Shown here in pieces: positions 43,477 to 48,806 of a stretch of DNA of 48,806 bases. The notes beneath the pieces are model-generated. The model saw only the letters and a list, made by a program, of their open reading frames with translations. It was not told where the DNA came from and searched no databases. The DNA lies in assembly GCA_027459675.1 (NCBI GenBank), contig DAIDHO010000009.1, forward strand, positions 1 through 48,806, written 5' to 3'. The position numbers were made by a program, and so were the translations under genes. This DNA comes from Parachlamydiales bacterium. Its GTDB lineage: Bacteria; Chlamydiota; Chlamydiia; Chlamydiales; Rhabdochlamydiaceae. The stretch's first letter is position 1; every line of letters starts with the position of its first letter.

Positions 43477-44827
43477 GAGCAGGGTCGTCGTAAAGAGAAG
43501 CTTCAACCGGGGGAAGAGGGGTTTCAGGGGCATTTTTGGATGTAGCAGAAGGAATAGGAGCTTCATTCATATATTCTGAAGAGGGTTTAGTCAGATCATC
43601 CATAGAAAAGGAATGAGAGAAAGGATACTCATACAATCTTGTATACTCCCATGGGTTCATATAAAAGAAATTGCTCATCTTAGTTTTACCTGGGTTGGTG
43701 ATGACAGGTTCATTCAGATGAATGTTAGTAATGGTAGGACTTTGACCAGGCGTTTGAGCAGGGATCTCCACATCCTTGATCTCTAAAGGAGCTCCTGAGC
43801 TGGCAAGCAGTTGTTGATCCTTCAGAATAATTCCTTCATTCATATGACGAGGAGATCCATCACCGGGATAAACATAAATGATATCGCCAGGTTGAGAATT
43901 GATTTCTGCTTCTTTCAGCGATGTAAAAGGCTTCTCAAAAGTTCCATTCCCATAAGAAGGGGCTGTGTTATTCACGAATAGAAAGCGGGTTATGGAAGTG
44001 CCATCGGAGCTTGTTAAAGGGTGCTTCGATTTTTTCTTGGATTGAATGGGAATGATTTCATTCCGAATGATAGGTCTTTTTTCCAAAGAGGGGGATCCAT
44101 CTTTCATCGCTTTCCACGGACCAAGGGGAATATGAAGAGACAAATAGCCTTGAATGCGCGTCTTAAAAATAGCATCGCGGGTGACTAAGCCTCCTACTGT
44201 AAAATAGTCCCCCATTTCGATATCTAAGCGCGCTTTCCAGCCCCATACTTTGCCAAGAGGAATAGAATGGCTTTTATCCACAAAAAGATAGTAAGTTCCT
44301 GCGGCAAAATAAAAGGGGGCTGCAAGAGAGGTTCCCACTTCTCCTTCAACACAAGGAAGAGCTCCAGTAAATTTTCGTTTTATCAAAGCTTGGTACTGGG
44401 TGAATCCTTGGAATTTGTGTTGGCTAAAACGGCCTTTATTTCCCACAGGAAGATAACCATTCAGGCGCACATCTGCAGTGCGGCTCATCCACTCTAAACC
44501 GGCACCTATTTGGTTTGCAACGAAATGATCCGTATCGCGGACATCGTAATAAGCATTGGCCCCTATACGAGAGGAGTCTTCATTGAGGGAATATCTAAAA
44601 CCTAATCCTCCATTTGCTGCAGCCTTGGCGTTATTAAAAAGATGACCTCTTAAATTGAACAGAAATTCCATTTTATCATGGGTAGAGGTTAAGTAATAGT
44701 CCAACGTGGAGTAACCTTGATTATACCCCACTCCTTGTGATTCCCGATGTTTGAAGGTTAGGGCAGAATGGGTGGCATTGGCGGTGGAAGTGAATAAGAC
44801 AATGGCTGTTAAAAATAATGTTTTCAT
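43442..44827 (-). CDS. Inverse-autotransporter protein with C-terminal passenger
   Basis: A 461-residue protein. The ATG at 44827 gives a clean signal peptide (MKTLFLTAIVLFTSTANA); the frame is open for 12 further codons. Residues about 20-250 are an IAT_beta-like barrel (ESQGVGYNQGYSTLDYYL, GHLFNNAKAAANGGLGFRYS, IGANAYYDVRDT, ADVRLNGYLPVG). A passenger follows: NNTAPSYGNGTFEKPFTSLK with DIIYVYPGDG is like the N-terminal turn of right-handed beta-helix (DUF1565-type) domains, and the tail is Pro/Ser-rich. It is homologous to the barrel protein at 35956 but keeps the passenger. It is probably surface exposed. Confidence 0.78.
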   Translation of the reverse strand: MKTLFLTAIVLFTSTANATHSALTFKHRESQGVGYNQGYSTLDYYLTSTHDKMEFLFNLRGHLFNNAKAAANGGLGFRYSLNEDSSRIGANAYYDVRDTDHFVANQIGAGLEWMSRTADVRLNGYLPVGNKGRFSQHKFQGFTQYQALIKRKFTGALPCVEGEVGTSLAAPFYFAAGTYYLFVDKSHSIPLGKVWGWKARLDIEMGDYFTVGGLVTRDAIFKTRIQGYLSLHIPLGPWKAMKDGSPSLEKRPIIRNEIIPIQSKKKSKHPLTSSDGTSITRFLFVNNTAPSYGNGTFEKPFTSLKEAEINSQPGDIIYVYPGDGSPRHMNEGIILKDQQLLASSGAPLEIKDVEIPAQTPGQSPTITNIHLNEPVITNPGKTKMSNFFYMNPWEYTRLYEYPFSHSFSMDDLTKPSSEYMNEAPIPSATSKNAPETPLPPVEASLYDDPALSDWVDVSKEN

Positions 44828-44912
44828 GCTTACATAGTTATCATGAATGGAAGAAAAATTCAAGATTTTTTCTTAGAAATCGTTTTTAGTATAGAATAGA
44901 TAGAGGTGGAGC

Positions 44913-45995
44913 ATGTGGGATCAGCTTGTTAAGTGGATCACTTATTTTGGAATGCCTGTTGTGGCGGCGTATCATTTGGTGCTAGGAAATGTCTTTATAG
45001 ATACAGCAGCCCAAGATGCCACAGGTTTTGAAAAAGCCGGTAACATGGTTCTAACACCTGTGTATTATCTTTTGTGCGGTAAGATAGCCCTGCCCGAAAA
45101 TGGAAACTACAGGCTCGTCCAGAGCTTTGATTACAACCAAGCATTGGTGCTTAAGAGCACCCTTTCTCTGATCACCCTGCCGGTTTCTGTTCCCCTTGGA
45201 TACGTCCTTAAAGGAATAGGATATCTCTCCGAAACAACCCGCGAAAGGCATCATAAAATAGTGGAGGCTGCCAATTCAAGAGAAGTGCGTCCTAATATCG
45301 AACTCTATAAGAAATTGGGTATTCCTCTGTCTTCAACCTATGAAACCCTGGGCCCTCCTCAACATTTCCGAAGGCCTGGCGAAGAAAATAAACTGGCGTG
45401 CGAAAAAGCCCTTTTAAAAGAAATCGTACGGATTTTTGAGAGGCATCGAATCCTTTATTGGCTGGATTGTGGAACCTGTTTAGGTGCTTATCGTTATGGA
45501 GGAGCTATTCCCTGGGATAAAGATGTAGATATTGCGATTTTAATGCCTGATTTTCAAAATGCCTTCAATGCTTTAAAAGAACTGGATGCTGCGAAATACC
45601 AAGTGCAAGATTGGTCCCACCGTTGCCATCCGAAAACCTATCTTCGGGTTTATATCAAAGAAAATCGGAATCACATCGATGTCTACCATTATACGATTGA
45701 CCCTGAAAACAAGACGTTAACGTATTTCGTCTCTTTTAGGGATAGTAATTTTATGACGACAGCGTGGAAAACATATGAAAGCCGTTTCACTAAACCGTCG
45801 GCTTATGAAACTATTTTTCCTCTACGAAAAGCTCAATTTGATGGAATTGAAGTGTGTGTTCCTAATAAAACGAAACTTTATCTTCAAGAACGGTATGGAG
45901 AAAACATCGGCCCTATCAAAATCTACAATGAAACCACCGGGGAATATGAAAAAGATCTCTCGCATCCGTACTGGAAGCGATCTTGTGTGTATTAA
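44913..45995 (+). CDS. LicD/fukutin-like nucleotidyltransferase-fold protein
   Basis: A 360-residue protein. Residues 1-110 contain two hydrophobic stretches, so it is probably attached to the inner membrane. The LicD signature is at 183-210: WLDCGTCLGAYRYGGAIPWD followed by KDVDIAIL, with metal-binding Asp202, Asp204 and Asp206. A later HIDVYHY strand supports the fold. LicD enzymes transfer phosphocholine or similar phospho-groups to surface glycans; fukutin-type enzymes transfer ribitol-phosphate. The exact reaction is unknown. GAGGTGGAGC precedes the ATG. The nearby O-antigen-ligase-like and GT8-like genes suggest glycan decoration. Confidence 0.75.
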   Translation: MWDQLVKWITYFGMPVVAAYHLVLGNVFIDTAAQDATGFEKAGNMVLTPVYYLLCGKIALPENGNYRLVQSFDYNQALVLKSTLSLITLPVSVPLGYVLKGIGYLSETTRERHHKIVEAANSREVRPNIELYKKLGIPLSSTYETLGPPQHFRRPGEENKLACEKALLKEIVRIFERHRILYWLDCGTCLGAYRYGGAIPWDKDVDIAILMPDFQNAFNALKELDAAKYQVQDWSHRCHPKTYLRVYIKENRNHIDVYHYTIDPENKTLTYFVSFRDSNFMTTAWKTYESRFTKPSAYETIFPLRKAQFDGIEVCVPNKTKLYLQERYGENIGPIKIYNETTGEYEKDLSHPYWKRSCVY

Positions 45996-46011
45996 GCGTC
46001 GGATAAATCAA

Positions 46012-46209
46012 TCAGATGATTAAATTCAGGTTCTTAATGTGGGCTTCTGCATATAAATGTGGAAGGTCATCCACTAGTATCCACAGAATTGTGTTCATCA
46101 CCTTTTTTGGTGAGAGATCTTTCCTACCAAACTTGTTACTTGGTGGCTTAGGGAACAAAGGCCTGATCATCCTCGATTGTTCATGGTTAAGTCCTTGGAA
46201 TCCTTGCAT
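46012..46209 (-). pseudogene. Remnant of an IS5-family OrfA
   Basis: The minus-strand frame reads GLNHEQSRMIRPLFPKPP, then GRKDLSPKKVMNTILWILVD, which is the DUF4096 domain of IS5-family OrfA (normally L-T-D-E-Q-W-x-L-I-x-P-L-L-P). The usual Trp-Arg-x-L-P end is lost after DDLPH and no OrfB follows. It is a dead fragment lying between the LicD-like gene and the SH2-like gene. Confidence 0.7.
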
Positions 46210-46284
46210 GTTTTACCTCATCTTCTTTATGAGGAAAACAGCATGACATAAGTAAAAATTTTAAGCTACTTTGCGGATAGGTTC

Positions 46285-46352
46285 ATGGTTTGAGAGAAAA
46301 ACAATAGCTTAGAATCAGATCCTATTCAATTTTTTCTTATAATGCGATTGCC
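46285..46352 (+). repeat. 68-bp repeat upstream of the SH2-like gene, copy B (possible promoter module)
   Basis: Nearly identical to 21255-21322 and in the same orientation. It contains TATAAT at 46338-46343 and ends 80 bases before the SH2-like start codon. It follows the IS5 OrfA remnant, so it may originally be the end of that element. Confidence 0.7.
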
Positions 46353-46432
46353 TTGAATGATCAATAATTTTCTATACTTATATTCTTGTTTAATAAATGA
46401 TATTTTTTTAATATGGAAGGAGGATACGATAT

Positions 46433-46798
46433 ATGATAAGAATAGACTCCACAGGTGCTAGAGGGCTTGGGTTAGGGGGGATTCAAAGAAGTCAGGAAGA
46501 AATAAAAAATCACGTTGCATGGCGTAGCGAGGTTACAGAAATTTCCGCTGAGACTCTTTTAAAAGGCGAACCGGTTTTTACTTATATTTTACGCCCTGGG
46601 GATAGGGAAGAGATATTTTTCATCTCATTCATGCATCCTGATAATACAATACACCACCAGCGTTTTGCAATCGAGCGTAATTCCCAAGGATGGTACTTTC
46701 AAAACTGTGTTAAGAATGGATGTGAAGAGAATATAGAAGCTCTTATTCCTATGATGATGCACTGTACTCGAAATATGTGTATACCTTTTCGTGAATAA
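46433..46798 (+). CDS. Small SH2-like domain protein, candidate effector
   Basis: A 121-residue protein that is one domain plus a short N-terminal tail. It follows the SH2 order: Trp30 (WRSEVTEIS), helix A (SAETLLKG, 38-45), strand B FTYILRPGD (49-57) with Arg54 at the place of the phosphotyrosine-binding Arg of FLVRES, strand C IFFISFMHP, strand D TIHHQRFAI with His75 at the betaD4 position, the GWYF strand, helix B ENIEALIPMMMHC (99-111) and the closing RNMCIPF, comparable to Src DGLCHRL. A very strong AAGGAGG (46417-46423) lies nine bases before the ATG. SH2 domains bind phosphotyrosine peptides, so a role inside the host cell is likely but unproven. Confidence 0.65.
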   Translation: MIRIDSTGARGLGLGGIQRSQEEIKNHVAWRSEVTEISAETLLKGEPVFTYILRPGDREEIFFISFMHPDNTIHHQRFAIERNSQGWYFQNCVKNGCEENIEALIPMMMHCTRNMCIPFRE

Positions 46799-46833
46799 GT
46801 GGATCAATCTTAGGTTGTAAAGGGAAACCCAAA

Positions 46834-47007
46834 TCAATTTTTCTCCAGAAAATTATGTTTCTTTAAAGGAAGAGACTTGACTGGGAAGCCATTTTGATGC
46901 ATCATAATAGGAATTAAGCCTTTGAGATTCTCTAAATAATCTACACGTCCATTTTTGTGTAACCACCCTGTTTTATTTGTTGTAGGATCTGTATAAAGAC
47001 AAAAAAA
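46834..47007 (-). pseudogene. C-terminal fragment of a second SH2-like gene
   Basis: The minus strand, read from a stop at 47008-47010 to the TGA at 46834-46836, gives DPTTNKTGWLHKNGRVDYLE followed by NLKGLIPIMMHQNG. This lines up with the intact neighbour (GWYFQNCVKNG..ENIEALIPMMMH). The N-terminal half with the Arg-bearing strand is missing and the upstream sequence is AT-rich without a matching frame. So it is a decayed paralogue, arranged convergently with the intact gene. Confidence 0.6.
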
Positions 47008-47108
47008 TCAATATCCATACTAATAATAGCTTAATTTACAAAAAATAATACGCAATAAAAATTTTTTTTGGCAAGTCCAAATTTGGAATTCTTGGAAGGA
47101 GCTATTTA

Positions 47109-48056
47109 TTAAAAATAAAAATATATATTTCCTGCGATTGAAAAGAAAACCCTCGAGTTTCGACCTGCTACTGTAAACCAGGGTCCGAGCGCGGTGCTGA
47201 AATTTTCACTCCAGCTATACTCCAGACAAGGGGCTAGGCTAACTTGCTCAGAAGAGGGAAGTCCCACACCCGCTGCGTTGTCCTTCTTCCCCCTAAAAGA
47301 GGACTTGTTTTGGTGTACATATCTTATATCCATCCCAAGGGCCCAATATTTATTTAGACTGTATTCTATGGCGAAGTTAGTAATAGATCCTGATCCCGGG
47401 CAAACTTTTCCTCGTGTATTGTAAGCTCCTCCATATAGGCTATATCCATGAATAGAAACGGAGGAGGGCTGGAGATAGTAGATATTCAAGTTAATGTTGA
47501 AAGGATGGCTTGGGAAGGTATAAAAGGTCTTTGCCAACACAAGAATGAAATTGGTTACGTACGCTCCTTGCCCAAAAATATCGCTCCCTCCTTTACGAGA
47601 ATTTAAACGATCATACTTACCTGTAGGAAAAACTTCCCCGAGAAGGAGCCTGCAATCGGGAACCCAGGTATTTTTCTGATCGCGCGAAAGTTGAAAACCT
47701 AGATAAAGGGCGGTATCTCCAAAAACCCAGGTATGGGTGTTCCCATACTGCTGATAGGCTTGGTTAATATCGAAGGAAATATCTATCCATTCATTTAAAC
47801 CGGTCTCTAGAGTTAGAAGGGAACTGATGCTGTGGATAGGTTTTGCAGAGCGGGCATGCCAATGATCATTATATAGACCAGAAGAGCGAGAACAAAACAC
47901 ATAGGGCTGGACAGATAAATGGCCGGGATATGCATTCATCGCATAAAAGGCTAATTGAGTGCCGGCGTAAAGAGGGTCGGACTCCTCTGTCTGCTCAGCT
48001 TCAAGGATTCTAAAAAGGATTAGAAAAAGCAAACAAGTTTTCTTCAATTCTTTCAC
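47109..48056 (-). CDS. Outer-membrane beta-barrel protein (MetA-pathway/phenol-degradation-like family)
   Basis: A 315-residue protein with a signal peptide (VKELKKTCLLFLILFRILEA, initiator GTG) and a barrel-like pattern of alternating aromatic strands ending in YFYF. Blocks such as GLNEWIDISFDINQ, WVFGDTALYLGFQLSRD, VFPTGKYDRLN and FAIEYSLNKYWALGMDIRYV are typical of the PF13557-type outer-membrane proteins. Function is unknown; a channel is possible. The GTG at 48056 is preceded by AAGG; a longer frame to 48098 would run into the end of the IS481 relic. That relic (end at 48072) sits where the promoter should be, so the gene may have been rewired. Confidence 0.75.
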   Translation of the reverse strand: MKELKKTCLLFLILFRILEAEQTEESDPLYAGTQLAFYAMNAYPGHLSVQPYVFCSRSSGLYNDHWHARSAKPIHSISSLLTLETGLNEWIDISFDINQAYQQYGNTHTWVFGDTALYLGFQLSRDQKNTWVPDCRLLLGEVFPTGKYDRLNSRKGGSDIFGQGAYVTNFILVLAKTFYTFPSHPFNINLNIYYLQPSSVSIHGYSLYGGAYNTRGKVCPGSGSITNFAIEYSLNKYWALGMDIRYVHQNKSSFRGKKDNAAGVGLPSSEQVSLAPCLEYSWSENFSTALGPWFTVAGRNSRVFFSIAGNIYFYF

Positions 48057-48071
48057 GTTTCTTACCTTATT

Positions 48072-48328
48072 TGTCCTAAACAGTACTGGATCTGACACTC
48101 ACTACTTATCTGACAGCATTGTCTGTCAGTTGTATTTTATCTAACGCTTTCTCTTCTGCTAATTGCTTTGACTCTTTAAACGCCTGCAGGGGTGTCTTTC
48201 CATAACAGTACTTTCCACTATGCACCCTACTTTCATTGTACTCATGCATCCAATTGTCTAAATCCTCTTGCAATTCGTCAAGGTTTTTATAAACCTTTTT
48301 ACGGAAGGCTAGTGAGTAAAACTCTATA
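48072..48328 (-). pseudogene. IS481-family integrase relic, C-terminal part with IS end
   Basis: The coding remnant ends at 48106 and reads EFYSLAFRKKVYKNLDELQE, then GKYCYGKTPLQAF on the minus strand, the same C-terminal block as in the relic at 35233. TGTCCTAAACAG at 48072 is the shared outer end. The homology stops near 48328, where a different IS begins on the other strand; the catalytic core is missing. Confidence 0.8.
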
Positions 48329-48390
48329 CTGCACCCTATTAAAGAAAAAGCTTGGTTTAGGAGATAATGAACCGAAAACCAAGGAGTTTT

Positions 48391-48666
48391 ATGAAACAAA
48401 GAAAATGGGATCCAAAAGCTAAGGCCAAGATTGCCTTGGAAGGCATCAAAGGCCGGACTGTTGTAGAAATTTGCAATGAACATCAAATCTGTCAGTCTCA
48501 GTATTATCAATGGAGAGACCAGTTTTTATCCAATCTTGATAAGGTTTTTGACTTACCTCAAAACTCTTCTCGAGAGACAAGATTAGCCTCTGAAAATCAA
48601 AAGCTCCGTGCTTTGGTTGGAGAGTTGAAGCTGGAATTAAAAAAAACAGACGAGCTGTTTTCATGA
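48391..48666 (+). CDS. IS3-family transposase OrfA
   Basis: A 91-residue OrfA: helix-turn-helix (MKQRKWDPKAKAKIALEGIK, then VVEICNEHQICQSQYYQW) and a C-terminal coiled coil (ENQKLRALVGELKLELKK). AAGGAG at 48381-48386 fits the ATG at 48391. It belongs to a different IS3 group from the copy at the left edge, judged by the sequence. The element is inserted against, or has removed part of, the IS481 relic. OrfB follows and leaves the window. Confidence 0.85.
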   Translation: MKQRKWDPKAKAKIALEGIKGRTVVEICNEHQICQSQYYQWRDQFLSNLDKVFDLPQNSSRETRLASENQKLRALVGELKLELKKTDELFS

Positions 48667-48806
48667 GGCAATCGTCCTTAGAAACGAATCGATATTGAAG
48701 AGAATCGAGAGCCTCAAAACGGAGCATCCGTTTTGGGGCTACAGACGGATAGGGGCGCATCTGAATTTTATCGACAAAATGAGCGTTAATAAAAAGCGAG
48801 TGCTTC
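48662..48806 (+). CDS. IS3-family transposase OrfB, N-terminal part (runs off the right edge)
   Basis: From about 48662 to the edge one frame reads HEAIVLRNESILKRIESLKT, then EHPFWGYRRIGAHL and MSVNKKRVL, the standard HTH_21 leader of IS3 OrfB. It is in the +1 frame relative to OrfA, whereas IS3 elements normally use a -1 shift, so either OrfB has its own start or an indel has broken the link. The catalytic part is outside the window. Confidence 0.75.

Noticed and set aside
48329-48510. Minus-strand extension of the IS481 relic frame
   Set aside because: This part is antisense to the IS3 OrfA gene starting at 48391; the integrase homology stops near 48328.
1-48806. CRISPR arrays, rRNA and ordinary tRNA genes
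   Set aside because: No regularly spaced repeat array and no rRNA or tRNA pattern other than the tmRNA was seen on reading both strands; a computed scan was not possible.

Overview
The window looks like a chromosomal segment of a Chlamydiae-type bacterium outside the genus Chlamydia (Simkania/Parachlamydia/Waddlia-like). The pointers are a TLC/NTT-family nucleotide translocase, a 623-residue signal peptidase I with the large insertion typical of chlamydial LepB, the gene neighbourhood phoH - ileS - lepB with two small conserved genes beside phoH (as I remember it from C. trachomatis), a SET-domain protein of the NUE type, two inverse-autotransporter barrels and a tmRNA between phoH and ileS. 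No species can be named from the sequence alone.

Layout. 1-970: end of an IS3-type element. 971-2504: a three-gene unit, a secreted basic protein followed by two HslV/proteasome-like Ntn-hydrolase genes. 3.2-4.2 kb: a small membrane protein and a decayed transposase. 4.2-16.4 kb: conserved chlamydial core (SH3-repeat exported protein, SWIM-like zinc protein, PIN-PhoH ATPase, a 31-residue lysine/cysteine microprotein, DUF2147 protein, tmRNA, ileS, lepB, exported hypothetical, CDF metal exporter). 16.4-20.2 kb: small coiled-coil exported protein and a 1148-residue autotransporter. 20.3-25.8 kb: hotdog thioesterase, a MITE-like element, thiol peroxidase, photolyase with an SDR gene, and 3-methyladenine glycosylase. 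25.8-30.4 kb: cyoABCDE, a cytochrome bo3 quinol oxidase operon. 30.5-34.8 kb: two hypotheticals, the nucleotide translocase, a membrane-anchored protein-kinase-like gene and a divergent SET gene. 34.8-35.7 kb: two decayed IS elements. 36-46 kb: surface and cell-wall functions (two inverse-autotransporter barrels, GT8-like glycosyltransferase, DacB, O-antigen-ligase-like protein, LicD-like protein) mixed with an RNA helicase, a release-factor-like rescue protein and a YchJ-like protein. 46-48.8 kb: IS debris around a small SH2-like gene, a second SH2-like fragment, an outer-membrane protein and an IS3 element that runs off the window.

The genes fit an intracellular, host-dependent bacterium: nucleotide import, oxygen respiration through bo3 oxidase, envelope proteins facing the host, and several eukaryote-like domains (SH2-like, kinase-like, SET) that are candidate effectors. 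The strongest hunt results are the SH2-like protein with an apparent phosphotyrosine-pocket arginine, its convergent decayed paralogue, the 68-bp sequence that sits at the same distance upstream of that gene and of tpx, and the tandem Ntn-hydrolase pair in which only one member keeps the N-terminal threonine. All family calls come from reading motifs; no database search was run.
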